The translations under genes and the position numbers were made by a program. Below the pieces are notes generated by a model. The model was not told where the DNA came from. It made no database searches and saw nothing but the letters and a program-made list of their open reading frames with translations. Below, piece by piece: positions 1 to 8,754 of a stretch of 64,000 nt of DNA (the stretch's first letter is position 1; each line of letters starts with the position of its first letter). The stretch lies in assembly GCF_907177275.1 (NCBI RefSeq), contig NZ_CAJSLV010000064.1:1-64000 (forward strand), given 5' to 3'. This DNA comes from Actinacidiphila cocklensis. Its GTDB lineage: Bacteria > Actinomycetota > Actinomycetes > Streptomycetales > Streptomycetaceae.

Positions 1-564
1 CGTCGCGGGGGGCAACACCGGGCGGCCGCAGCCGGCCTCCCGGCGGGACAGCGCGGTGACGGTGTACGTGTGCGCCGCCACCGTCAGCGCGGGCACCGCC
101 GCACGCCACCACTTCCCCGGGCGCGAGGTCGCGCCGAGCAGGACGTCGAGCCCGCGGCAGGCGGCCATGGCGGCGGGTCCCGCGCCGGTGCCCTTGAAGG
201 CGGTGTCGTACGCCCACACCGCCGCGGTCAGCGGTACCGCCACCGCGAGCGCCCGCCGGCCGCCGGCCAGGCCCGCCAGGGCCAGGCCCGCCGCGCTCAG
301 GCCCGCGGCGACGCCCAGGGCGGCGCCCGGCGAGACGCGGCCGGACGGTATCGGCCGCTCGGGGCGCTCCTCGGCGTCCAGTTCGCGGTCGGCCCAGTCG
401 TTGGCCGCCATGCCCGCCCAGTACAGGCACACCGCGGACGCGGACAGCCCGGCGGTCCTGGGACCCAGCACGCCTGCCGCCGCGGCTCCCGCGACGGCGT
501 CGCCGGGAACCGACAGGGCGGCCGGCGCGCGGACCAGCTCCGCGAGGTCGCGCAGCCCGGTCAC
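1..564 (-). CDS. UbiA-family prenyltransferase, 3' part beyond window edge
   Basis: Integral-membrane prenyltransferase of the UbiA superfamily; the C-terminus runs off the left edge, so only about the first 188 residues are visible. The Asp-rich prenyl-diphosphate/Mg site is clear near residues 58-66 (NDWADRELD), followed by ERPERPIPSGRVSP, typical of the short actinobacterial UbiA/EboC type, and by alternating hydrophobic segments. The start is a GTG at 562-564 that overlaps the TGA of the upstream inositol-phosphate synthase (GTGA), so the two are translationally coupled. UbiA plus inositol-phosphate-synthase pairs occur in ebo-type loci; the acceptor substrate is not identifiable from sequence. 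The family call is firm, the specific substrate unknown. Confidence 0.85.
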   Translation of the reverse strand, partial: MTGLRDLAELVRAPAALSVPGDAVAGAAAAGVLGPRTAGLSASAVCLYWAGMAANDWADRELDAEERPERPIPSGRVSPGAALGVAAGLSAAGLALAGLAGGRRALAVAVPLTAAVWAYDTAFKGTGAGPAAMAACRGLDVLLGATSRPGKWWRAAVPALTVAAHTYTVTALSRREAGCGRPVLPPAT

Positions 565-1721
565 CGCCCGCCGCCGGCGCCGGCCTCGGCGCCCAGTCCG
601 GCGACGAAGGTGCGCAGCGTCTCCCACTGGGCGTGCAGCGCGTGGTCGACGTCGCCCATCGGGTCCTTGAAGAAGTACGCCAGCTGCTCCAGCGGCCCGC
701 CTCGGCCCGCCTCGTGGGCGGCCAGCGTGATCCTGGCCAGGTCCAGGACGAGCGGCGCGGCGAGCGCGGAGTCGCAGCCCTGCCAGGTGAACTGCAGGCA
801 CATGCCGGTGCCGAGGAAGCCGGCGAAGGTGACCAGGTCCCAGGAGGTCTTGAAGTCGCCGATGTCGGCCACGTAGTCGATACGGGTGTCGCCCTGCGGC
901 GCGTAGCCGAGGGTCTCGCGCAGCACCCGCTGCTTGCTGACCGACTTGGCCGCGTTGGCACCCGGGTCGACGAGGTTGGCGCCGTCGCCGCCGCCGAGCA
1001 GGTTGACGCCCGACCAGGTGCGCACGTCCAGGTTGCGCATCGCGAACATCGGCGCGAGCACCGACTTCAGCAGCGTCTCGCCGGTCTTGCCGTCGTGGCC
1101 CGCATACGGCAGGCCCTGCTGCGCGGCGAGTTCGGCCAGGGCGGGCAGCCGGGCGCCGGTGGAGGGGGTGAAGTCGACGTAGGGGCAGCCGGCGGAGAAG
1201 GCCGCGTACGCGTACAGCGAGCTGGGCGGCAGCACGTCGCCCGGTTCCGCCAGCGCGGCGGCCAGGGCGTCGAGCCCGGCGTGGGCGGGGTGCTCGGCGG
1301 GCGCCGCCTCGGTGGAGGAGACGTTGACCACCACGACCCGGTCGAGCCGGTGGCGGGTGCGGAAGTCGGTGAGGTCGCGGGCGATCAGCGCGGCGGTCTC
1401 CGCCTGGGTGGCGCCCTCGGGCGCGTGCCGCAGGTCCGCGTCGACCGCGTCGAGATCGGATTCCAGGGCCTGGACCAGCCGGGCCGGTACGACACCGGCG
1501 GCGGCGAGCTGCTCGGCCTTCTTGGCCAGCGGTCCCGTGGTCACGTCGTGGCCGCCGAAGCGAAGGTCGCCGAAGCCGGGCAGTGCGGCGCTGTTCATGT
1601 CTGGGTGGGCGGTCACGCATCCCACCGGGTCGGTCAGTCCTGCGCGCAGCGCGAGGGCGCCGACCACGCTGGTGGTGGCGACGGAACCGCGGGCGCCGAT
1701 GAGCCAGATGCCAGCACGCAC
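561..1721 (-). CDS. Inositol-3-phosphate synthase family protein
   Basis: NAD-dependent myo-inositol-1-phosphate synthase family (386 aa), converting glucose-6-phosphate to inositol-3-phosphate in the classical members. The N-terminal Rossmann glycine motif GARGSVATT is at residues 9-17. Further on are the family blocks DGKTGETLLKS and WSGVNLLGGGDGANL. The GTG start is preceded by GGAGG at 8 nt. Its TGA overlaps the GTG of the UbiA gene downstream. This subgroup, paired with UbiA proteins, is distinct from housekeeping Ino1, so the real product may be another polar lipid precursor; that is inference from context. Confidence 0.85.
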   Translation of the reverse strand: MRAGIWLIGARGSVATTSVVGALALRAGLTDPVGCVTAHPDMNSAALPGFGDLRFGGHDVTTGPLAKKAEQLAAAGVVPARLVQALESDLDAVDADLRHAPEGATQAETAALIARDLTDFRTRHRLDRVVVVNVSSTEAAPAEHPAHAGLDALAAALAEPGDVLPPSSLYAYAAFSAGCPYVDFTPSTGARLPALAELAAQQGLPYAGHDGKTGETLLKSVLAPMFAMRNLDVRTWSGVNLLGGGDGANLVDPGANAAKSVSKQRVLRETLGYAPQGDTRIDYVADIGDFKTSWDLVTFAGFLGTGMCLQFTWQGCDSALAAPLVLDLARITLAAHEAGRGGPLEQLAYFFKDPMGDVDHALHAQWETLRTFVAGLGAEAGAGGGR

Positions 1722-1838
1722 GTTCTTGTCCTCCGATCACGAACACAGCGAACGGATGGTGCGGTTCCCGTTGCGGGCCGCGGCCGGGGCCGGAGGCCGC
1801 GCGGCAGCGGCCCGCAACAGGGTGGTGACCGGTCGGTC

Positions 1839-3023
1839 TCAGCCGATCTTGATGATCTCCCCGTCGTGCGCGCCGACGGTCGACGAGGTGGTGCACGCCG
1901 GCGCGTCGTCGCAGGCGGGCCACATCATCGTCTTGCTGGCGACGTAGATGGAGCCGTCGCGGCCGGCCAGGAAGCCGGTGGGCGCGAAGAGCTTGCCCGA
2001 CGCCAGCACGGTGCGCTCGTTGGTGTAGCGGTTGATCTGGATGACGTCGCCGATCGGGTCACCGGTCGGCAGGAAGCCCGTGGTGTCGAACTCGGTGACG
2101 TAGAAGTCGCCGTTGGCGCCGAAGCCGCAGCCGCTGATGGCGCTGAAGCCGCTCTGCCACACCGACAGGCTGCCGGTGCGCGGGTTGTACTTGTAGATCT
2201 TGGCCTCGGTGTTCGAGCTGGGCTTGCCGGTGATCTCACCGACGTAGACCGACTGGTCCGGGCCGACGGCGACGCAGGACGGCACGGAGTCGACGCCCGT
2301 CGAGGTCTTCGGGATCCACTTGAGGACCTTGATGTTGCCCCAGGGGTCCACGGAGTCCAGGGTGTTGGCGGCCGCGTTCACGGTGTAGAAGCCGCCACCG
2401 GGCTTGGTCGTCACCGCGTACGGGTTGGACTCGGGGTAGCTGTTGCCGAGCTCCAGGTGCGCCTGCGTCCACTCGTAGTCGAACGAGCCGACGTTGGCGA
2501 CGTCCGTCGCCTGGTTCCCGGTGATCTTCAGCAGGCCGCCGTACTGCGTGGTGAGCGACGCCTTCAGGTCGGCCGGGATGGTGTCCGGGATCTGCTGTGC
2601 GGAACCGGTCTCCAGGACGTACAGGTGCCCGTCGGAGTAGGTCAGGCCGTTGGCGCCGACCACCTCCTCCTGGTTGAAGTTCGACGCCAGGCCCTCGATG
2701 ATCCGCACCGGGGTGCCCGAGGAGACGTCCGCGAGGGACCCGGTGAAGCCGAAGCACTTGGTCGGGAACCCGGTGCCCACGCAGGTGGGCGGGGCCTCAC
2801 CGGCCTCGGAGACGATGAGGTGTCCGCGCGGCCCCCAGACCAGGCTCCGCGGTGAGTTCAGGCCACTGGCCACGACGGTGACCGGTGCGTTGCTGGTCAG
2901 ATGGGCGGGATGATGGGCCGCCTGGGCCTCCGCCCCTTCCGAGGGTCCTGCACCCACGCCGACGAGTGCTGTCGCCGCCGCCACGCCGGCGAACAGCAAC
3001 CGACTCGTTTTGAGACGCCACAT
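1839..3023 (-). CDS. Secreted ScyD/ScyE-family beta-propeller protein
   Basis: Exported protein of 394 aa. It starts at ATG 3023 with GGAGGAG about 12 nt upstream and has a Sec-type signal (MWRLKTSR, then a hydrophobic stretch and a small-residue cleavage region near residues 25-35). The mature part has repeated propeller-blade signatures such as GLNSPRSLVWGPRGHLIVSE, GLTYSDGHLYVLE and CVAVGPDQSVYVGE, as in the ScyD/ScyE family widespread in Streptomyces. No catalytic residues can be assigned and a function in scytonemin synthesis is not implied. It is monocistronic: the next gene to the left starts 118 nt away. Confidence 0.85.
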   Translation of the reverse strand: MWRLKTSRLLFAGVAAATALVGVGAGPSEGAEAQAAHHPAHLTSNAPVTVVASGLNSPRSLVWGPRGHLIVSEAGEAPPTCVGTGFPTKCFGFTGSLADVSSGTPVRIIEGLASNFNQEEVVGANGLTYSDGHLYVLETGSAQQIPDTIPADLKASLTTQYGGLLKITGNQATDVANVGSFDYEWTQAHLELGNSYPESNPYAVTTKPGGGFYTVNAAANTLDSVDPWGNIKVLKWIPKTSTGVDSVPSCVAVGPDQSVYVGEITGKPSSNTEAKIYKYNPRTGSLSVWQSGFSAISGCGFGANGDFYVTEFDTTGFLPTGDPIGDVIQINRYTNERTVLASGKLFAPTGFLAGRDGSIYVASKTMMWPACDDAPACTTSSTVGAHDGEIIKIG

Positions 3024-3283
3024 CTTGGCCCCATCTCCTCCGGGTTCGGGTGATCTGATTGCGTGAACGCCAAGGCGCACACAGGGAAACCGCCCGTCAC
3101 GGTGGTGACCGGCGCGTTTCCTGTTGCCCCAGGCGCCTCAGCATTGATCAGCCGTCTTGGCCGGGACTGTTCGTCTGCTTGGCGCCGACTTGGTGTCGAC
3201 GCGAAACCGACGGGGGACGGGACCGGTGGTGACCGCGGGCCGCCGGGCTGCGGACGCGGTGCGCGGGCGCTCCTGACGCGGGA

Positions 3284-3327
3284 ACGGCGGCGGGCCGCCC
3301 GGCATGCGCCGGACGGCCCGCCGCCGT
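3284..3327 (-). terminator. Strong hairpin terminator downstream of the DHA2 exporter
   Basis: Perfect 14-bp inverted repeat ACGGCGGCGGGCCG (3284-3297) and its complement (3314-3327) with a 16-nt loop. It lies 23 nt past the stop of the exporter gene and should end the leftward transcript from 6812. Nothing else is recognised in the 326-nt gap 3024-3349 apart from the short leader of the ScyD-like gene. Confidence 0.7.
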
Positions 3328-3349
3328 CACCGGTGGTGCCGTGGACGTC

Positions 3350-4885
3350 TCAGGAACGTGCCTTTTCGGCCGCGACGGCCGGCTTCGCGGCGCCGGGTCC
3401 GTGCGCGGGCGCCGGCAGCGGGCCGCTGCGCAGCAGCGCGCCGCAGATGACCGCGCCGACGCCGAAGATGGCGGTGCACCACCAGAAGACGGTGCTGTAG
3501 CCGTGGATCGTCGCGAGGTGGATCTGCACCGGGTTCGGCTTGCCCTGTGCATGGCTGCTCAGGTAGTGGGTGGCGGCGCTGGCCGCGATCGTGTTGAGCA
3601 GCGCGGTGCCGATCGCGCCGCCGAGCTGCTGCCCGGTGCTGATGGTCGCGGAGGCGATACCCGCGTCGCGGGGCTCGACGCCGGAGGTGCCGGTACGCAG
3701 CGCCGCCGCGTAGATCAGGCCCATGCCGAAGCCGCTGACCACGGTCGGGCCGAGGAGGGCCGCCGCGTAGCCGGAGTCGGGCCCGATCTGCGTCAGCCAG
3801 GCCATCGCGGCCGCGTTGACCAGCATGCCGCCGGCGACCAGCGGCCGCGGCCCGAACCTGGGCATGATCACGATGTTGCCCACGTTGCTCGCGACCGCGG
3901 TGACCGCGACCATCGGCAGCAGGGCCACACCGGAGGTGATCGCCGAGTAGCCCAGGTCGGTCTGCATGTAGTAGATGAGGAAGAGCAGGACGCCGAAGGT
4001 GCCCATGCCGACGATCAGCCCGGTCAGGTACGCGCCGCCGCGGTTGCGGTCCAGGACCACGCGGGGCGGCAGCAGCGGGTGCGGTGCGCGGAACTGCCAG
4101 AAGGAGAAGATCACCAGCAGGACGCCGCCGGCCGCCAGGACGGCCCAGGTGGAGGTCGCGTGCCAGCTGTGGGTTGCGGCGTTGGAGAAGCCGTAGACCA
4201 CGCAGAACATCCCGCCGGACACCACGATCACGCCGGGGATGTCCATCTTGGCGCCGGACCTGGGCTGCCGGGTCAGCAGCGTCAGGCCGCCGACGAGCGC
4301 TATGGCGGCGAAGACCAGGTTGACGTACATGCACCAGCGCCAGGACAGGCCTGAGGTCAGCGCGCCGCCGATCAGCAGGCCTATGCCGCCGCCGCTGGCC
4401 GCGACCGCGCTGAAGACGCCGAAGGCCTTGCCGCGTTCCTTGGGGTCGGTGAAGGTCGTGGCGAGCATCGACAGGGCGGTCGGCGCCAGCAGCGCCGCGA
4501 AGGCGCCCTGGCAGGCGCGGGCCGCGACCAGCATGCCGAAGCTCTGGGCGGCGCCGCCGACGGCGGAGGCGAGGGCGAAGCCGCTCAGGCCGATGAGGAA
4601 GGTCTCCTTGCGGCCGACGAGGTCGGCCAGCCGCCCGCAGAAGAGCAGCAGGCTGCCGAAGCAGAGCGCGTACGCGGTCAGGATCCACTGCTTGTCCGCG
4701 TTCGAGAAGTCGAGGGCTTCCTGGGCCGACGGGAGTGCCAGGTTCATGACCGTGATGTCGAGGGTGATCATCAAGTAGGCGGTGCAGATGACGGCGAGGA
4801 CCAGCCACCGCCTGGGGTCCCCGGCCGCTGTCCCGGCCGCCCCCGGCCCCTGTCCGGCTGCGGGGGCTGCGCTCCGTGCTGACAT
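3350..4885 (-). CDS. MFS drug exporter, DHA2 (EmrB/QacA) family, 14 TM
   Basis: 511-aa proton-coupled exporter. It carries the DHA2 signatures DITVMNLALPSAQ (TM1, motif D1), GRLADLVGRK (motif A between TM2 and TM3) and GIGLLIGGALTSGLSWRW (motif C, antiporter), and about 14 hydrophobic segments can be counted. The ATG at 4885 is chosen because AGGAG lies 9 nt upstream; a longer frame to 4972 has no ribosome site. It is the last gene of the leftward FAD hydroxylase-exporter unit, beside the SARP, dxs and aromatic prenyltransferase, so it probably exports the prenylated product and may confer self-resistance. Confidence 0.92.
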   Translation of the reverse strand: MSARSAAPAAGQGPGAAGTAAGDPRRWLVLAVICTAYLMITLDITVMNLALPSAQEALDFSNADKQWILTAYALCFGSLLLFCGRLADLVGRKETFLIGLSGFALASAVGGAAQSFGMLVAARACQGAFAALLAPTALSMLATTFTDPKERGKAFGVFSAVAASGGGIGLLIGGALTSGLSWRWCMYVNLVFAAIALVGGLTLLTRQPRSGAKMDIPGVIVVSGGMFCVVYGFSNAATHSWHATSTWAVLAAGGVLLVIFSFWQFRAPHPLLPPRVVLDRNRGGAYLTGLIVGMGTFGVLLFLIYYMQTDLGYSAITSGVALLPMVAVTAVASNVGNIVIMPRFGPRPLVAGGMLVNAAAMAWLTQIGPDSGYAAALLGPTVVSGFGMGLIYAAALRTGTSGVEPRDAGIASATISTGQQLGGAIGTALLNTIAASAATHYLSSHAQGKPNPVQIHLATIHGYSTVFWWCTAIFGVGAVICGALLRSGPLPAPAHGPGAAKPAVAAEKARS

Positions 4886-5033
4886 GTGTTCATCTCCTAG
4901 TCGCAGTGAACGAGCATCAGGCTCCGCTCGTATGACAGGCACTGGCGATCGGATGTGACCGTGGCCCGCCACTTTCGGACGTCCGGCGCCCCGTGACGTG
5001 ATGTCGGCCGCCCGGGGGCCGGGGCGGCGCGGG

Positions 5034-6812
5034 CTAGCGCACCTCGGCGGCCTGGTGGTCCAGGATCTGCGAGACCACCTGGCTCAGGACCTCCGCGGGA
5101 GTGTCGCTGCCGCCGGTCGAGCGCCACGCGACGTGGTTGTCGGGGCGCACGAGGAGGGCGCCGGCGTCGCCGATCTCCCGGACCGCCGCCCACCGGCCGT
5201 CGGCGTCGGTGCAGTCGGCGCCGTCGGCCGGGTCGCCGATACGGGCCGTGGTGATCGGGACGGAGAACTTCTCCGCGACCTGCGCGGCCGCCTCCACCCA
5301 CGCGGCGCCCGCAGGACCTGCGATCAGCGCGAAGCCGGTGCCCGCCAGGTCGTGGGTGGACAGCCGGCGCCCCTCCCGCTCGATCCAGGCGTGCGCCAGC
5401 CGGTGCCCGGGGCGGGTCGTGGGGTGGTACGCGTCGCCCATCGGTGAACGGGCCGGCGGCGGGCTGCCGTCGGGGACGACGGCGCCGTCCTCGTACGCGA
5501 AGCCGATCTCCAGGTCGTGCGCCTGGCATTCGGCGCGGTGGGTGCCGAAGATCTCCGCGGCCCGCGCCCTGACGGCCTCGCCGACCGGCGAGGTGTCGAA
5601 GTACGTGCTGAAGGCCGACGAGCGGTGCTCCGGCAGGATGTGCGCACCCAGGCCCACCGCGGCCTCGGTCATCAGCCGGTGGTGGAACCAGGTCGTCAGC
5701 CCCCACTCGACGTTGCGCTTGCCCAGCGGGCGGCGCTCGGCCTCGTAGGTGTCCAGCAGGCTGTCGTCGGCACGACCCGAGACGACCGCGGCGAGCTTCC
5801 ACGCCAGGTTGTGCACGTCCTGGATGCCGCCGTTGAGGCCGAGCCCGGTGGTCGGCGGCTGGCGGTGCGCGGCGTCGCCGACGATCAGCACCCGGCCGTC
5901 GCGGTAGCGGTCGGCGAGCACGCCCTCCACGCTCCAGTGCGACACCTTGTGCAGCGTCAGGTCCAGGCCCGGCAGGCCCAGCACCTCGCGGATCCGCGCG
6001 GTGATCGCCTGCGGGTCGTCGCGGTCCGCGTCGCCGGGGACGAAGTGCAGGCCCCACTCCTCGCAGGCCTTGCCCCAGCTGGGGCCCATCTCCAGCAGGG
6101 TGCTGGACAGGTCGGGGCGGTAGGGGTTGAGGAACCAGGTGATGATCGTGCCCTCGTGCCACCAGCGCGACAGGTCGGCGGAGAAGTACGCGGTGGTGAC
6201 GTCGACCATCGCGGGTACGCCCTGCATCCGCACGCCCAGCTGCGGGCCGAGGGTGCGGCCGCCGTCGGCGGCGACGACGTAGCGCGCGATGACGGTGGTG
6301 ATCTCGCCGGTCGCGGTGTCGCGGATCTCGGCGACGACGTGGTCGCCGTCCTGCGTGAAGGCAGCCAGCTCGTGGCCGAACAGCACCCGCCCGGGATTGC
6401 GCTGCTCGGCCTGGCTGCGCAGGATCGGTTCGAGGCGCAGCTGCGGCAGCTTGATCGGCAGCACGGGTCCTGCCGCCGCGTAGGTCCCGGTCAGGGCGCC
6501 GCCGCCGAAGGCGTCCATCTCGTGGATCACCTGCCGGTCCAGCGGCCCTTCGCCGGTGAGCGTGGTCTGCCAGCGCACCCTGCCGAACTTCTCCAGCGGG
6601 GCCGCCCGTTCGACCGCGGCCTCGTAGAGGCCGTGCTGGCGGAAGATCTCCATCGTGCGCTGGTTGAGGTAGTGCGCCTTCGGCAGTTTCGACGTGTCCG
6701 CGTGCCGTTCCACCAGCAGGTGGTCGACTCCGTGGTCGGACAGGAAGACGGACGCGGACAGCCCGCACCCGCCGCCGCCGACGATCAGAACCGGAACCTC
6801 GATAGCCTCCAT
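5034..6812 (-). CDS. FAD-dependent aromatic monooxygenase (PHBH/PheA-like)
   Basis: 592-aa class A flavin hydroxylase. The N-terminal dinucleotide motif VGGGGCGLSASVF is at residues 11-23, a DG motif (VVAADGGRTLG) near residue 160, and the GD motif GRVLIVGDAAHRQPPTTGLG near residue 290. A thioredoxin-like C-terminal domain, usual in the phenol-hydroxylase/MhpA-type branch, follows. The ATG at 6812 has AGGGAAGG 7 nt upstream. The neighbours (NphB-like prenyltransferase, dxs, SARP, exporter) point to ring hydroxylation or quinone formation on a polyphenol. The exact aromatic substrate is not deducible. Confidence 0.9.
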   Translation of the reverse strand: MEAIEVPVLIVGGGGCGLSASVFLSDHGVDHLLVERHADTSKLPKAHYLNQRTMEIFRQHGLYEAAVERAAPLEKFGRVRWQTTLTGEGPLDRQVIHEMDAFGGGALTGTYAAAGPVLPIKLPQLRLEPILRSQAEQRNPGRVLFGHELAAFTQDGDHVVAEIRDTATGEITTVIARYVVAADGGRTLGPQLGVRMQGVPAMVDVTTAYFSADLSRWWHEGTIITWFLNPYRPDLSSTLLEMGPSWGKACEEWGLHFVPGDADRDDPQAITARIREVLGLPGLDLTLHKVSHWSVEGVLADRYRDGRVLIVGDAAHRQPPTTGLGLNGGIQDVHNLAWKLAAVVSGRADDSLLDTYEAERRPLGKRNVEWGLTTWFHHRLMTEAAVGLGAHILPEHRSSAFSTYFDTSPVGEAVRARAAEIFGTHRAECQAHDLEIGFAYEDGAVVPDGSPPPARSPMGDAYHPTTRPGHRLAHAWIEREGRRLSTHDLAGTGFALIAGPAGAAWVEAAAQVAEKFSVPITTARIGDPADGADCTDADGRWAAVREIGDAGALLVRPDNHVAWRSTGGSDTPAEVLSQVVSQILDHQAAEVR

Positions 6813-6956
6813 GTTCTGCCTTCCCTCATATGACGGCCCGGGCGCGAAGGCCCGGGCCGACGTATCACGGCCGATGCTGAGGGGACCCAGCATCGGCCGC
6901 GGGAATTGGCCGGCACCTGTCGGCGGGTTGGTGCCGGCTTGGCGTACGGGGGCAGC

Positions 6957-8114
6957 TCAGGCGGACTTGGCGATCACCCGGGGGTGCGGGCGCCAGTCGA
7001 GGGCGGGAGCGTGGTTCAGTATCTCGTTCTCCAGGTGCTGCAACGCGGGTCTGGGGTCGATGCCCAGCTCCTCGGCCAGCCGTTTCTGGTTGGTCCGCAG
7101 CACCCCCAGCGCGTCGGCCTGCCGGCCGGCCCGGTAGAGCGCCAGGCTCAGCAGCTCGCAGCCGTACTCGCGCAGCGGGTGCGCCCGGGTGAAGGCCTCC
7201 AGTTCGGCGACCGCCATCTCGTGGGCGCCGACCGCCAGCAGCGCGGCGCAGCGCCCCTCGACCACCGAGAGCCGCAGCTCCTCCAGCCGGGCCACGTCCG
7301 GCCGCACGTAGGTGGTGTCGGCGACCTCGGCGTAGGCCTGGCCGCGCCACAGCGCGAGGCCCGCCTCGAACTCCCGCACCGCCTGCTGGGGTTCGCCCCA
7401 GTCCAGGGCCTGCCAGCCGGCGGTGGCGCGTTCGCTGAAGCGGTGCACGTCGACCTCGACGACCCGGCTGTCGAGCAGGTAGCCGCGGCCGTAGGTCCGT
7501 AACACCGTCGCCGGGGTCCTGGGCGCGCGGTCCGGCTCCAGCACCCGCCGGAGGTTGGCCACGTACGCCTGCAGGGAGGTGATGGCCGACGGTGGCGGAT
7601 TACCGGTCCACAGCTCCTCGACGATCATGTCGACGGCCACCGGTTGGCCCACCTTGCTGACCAGCAGCGCCAGCAGCGCACGCTGCTTGGGCGCTCCCGG
7701 ATCGACCAGCCGGCCGCCGACCACCGCCTCGATCGGGCCGAGTGCCCGGAATTCGGCCATGGGTTGCGGAGTGTCCGGAATCTGCGGCGACTGCCCGGGG
7801 GTCCAGCGCACCGCACCCGGGGGTCCCGCGGGTGTCGAAGCGATGACTTCCGGCCGACTTCTCTCCCCGATCGTGCCGACGACTCGGGGGGGCGGCGATG
7901 GCAATGGATCAGCATCGAGGTCTTTAGCGAAATACTCTTTCAAAAACTCGTTCGTGCGCCGAAGTTCCCACACTTCGCGTTCCAACTCGGCGATGCGCCG
8001 GGCATCCGCGTTTCCGCTCACTGACGGCCGCCCGCCTTCGGTCCGCGTAGGGCGGCCGCCGACTAACTCAGCGCCGATGACGCGGCTATCGACATTGATT
8101 TCCTCGTTCGCCAT
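6957..8114 (-). CDS. SARP-family pathway activator with extra N-terminal coiled coil
   Basis: 385-aa AfsR/SARP regulator. From about residue 119 it has the canonical OmpR-like winged helix (LGPIEAVVGGRL, PKQRALLALLVS, VEELW, LQAYVANLRRVLEP) followed by the bacterial transcriptional activation domain. The ATG at 8114 is chosen because GGGAG lies 7 nt upstream; the later ATG at 7760, where most SARPs begin, has no visible ribosome site. Residues about 37-66 (ARRIAELEREVWELRRTN and on to EYFAKDLD) look like the leucine-zipper tail of IS3-family OrfA transposases. Two TTA codons (L17 at 8064-8066 and L205 at 7500-7502) predict bldA control. It is divergent from dxs and probably activates the hydroxylase, exporter, dxs and prenyltransferase units. 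Confidence 0.88.
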   Translation of the reverse strand: MANEEINVDSRVIGAELVGGRPTRTEGGRPSVSGNADARRIAELEREVWELRRTNEFLKEYFAKDLDADPLPSPPPRVVGTIGERSRPEVIASTPAGPPGAVRWTPGQSPQIPDTPQPMAEFRALGPIEAVVGGRLVDPGAPKQRALLALLVSKVGQPVAVDMIVEELWTGNPPPSAITSLQAYVANLRRVLEPDRAPRTPATVLRTYGRGYLLDSRVVEVDVHRFSERATAGWQALDWGEPQQAVREFEAGLALWRGQAYAEVADTTYVRPDVARLEELRLSVVEGRCAALLAVGAHEMAVAELEAFTRAHPLREYGCELLSLALYRAGRQADALGVLRTNQKRLAEELGIDPRPALQHLENEILNHAPALDWRPHPRVIAKSA

Positions 8115-8512
8115 CCCGAACTCCCAACATCTCACCGCCTGATCCGGTCGCCCGACCGGACCGGATTGCGGCCTGGCAGGCTGCCGGGCGTCACGGCCAG
8201 GCAGTTTCCGGTCACCGAACGCTCCGTATAGCGTGCGCGAACGGCCTACATGAGACGACTTTCAGAGTGCGCTCACAACACGCCGGGGGAACGCCAGAAG
8301 GCACGCATCCCTGAGGGGTATGCGTGACCCAAACACGATGTGTTGCCGGAAACGGCAATCGTGACTGGAGTGCCGATGCTTTCGACTTCCACCGGACCTG
8401 GCGACCAGAATGTCAACTCCCGGTCAATACGCCCACGGTCGGGTTCCAGTCCTGCGTCAAATAATTGCACGTCGCGCCCCCGCTGCGCTAAATAATTATC
8501 CAGTCTGCGCGA

Positions 8513-8558
8513 GAGAGTCTAGCCCTGTGCTCATAGAGAGTCAAGGGCGCGTTACAAT
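8513..8558 (+). promoter_or_regulatory. Candidate SARP-type direct repeats and -10 upstream of dxs
   Basis: The 640-nt gap 8115-8754 between SARP and dxs is AT-richer than its surroundings and holds no convincing gene. Within it, GAGAGTC occurs at 8513-8519 and again at 8536-8542 (23-nt period, about two helical turns). A near-consensus TACAAT at 8553-8558 follows with no usable -35. SARPs bind heptamer direct repeats just upstream of such -10 boxes. AAATAATT is also repeated at 8459 and 8490. This is a by-eye candidate only. Confidence 0.35.
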
Positions 8559-8662
8559 CCGTAGCGGTAATGAGGCAAATACGCACGAAATCGGTGCAAT
8601 GACTTATCACTTGCCCCTGTAGGCCGCCGCCTCCGCAGCCTACCCTCCGGCGGGCCGCGCAG

Positions 8663-8678
8663 TGACAGGAAACTGTCA
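8663..8678 (+). promoter_or_regulatory. Short hairpin with GAAA loop in the dxs leader
   Basis: TGACAG (8663-8668) and CTGTCA (8673-8678) form a perfect 6-bp stem closed by GAAA, about 75 nt before the dxs start. It could be an RNA hairpin in the leader or a dyad operator. Function unknown. Confidence 0.35.
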
Positions 8679-8754
8679 TCGAGGGGAACGGCGGCAATAT
8701 GTTGCCCCTGGCCACGGGTTGACGGTATTTCACCGCCGCCAGGAGTGTTGCCGT

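Noticed and set aside
1839..3023. Scytonemin pathway gene
   Set aside because: The ScyD/ScyE-like name reflects a propeller family; no scytonemin genes are nearby.
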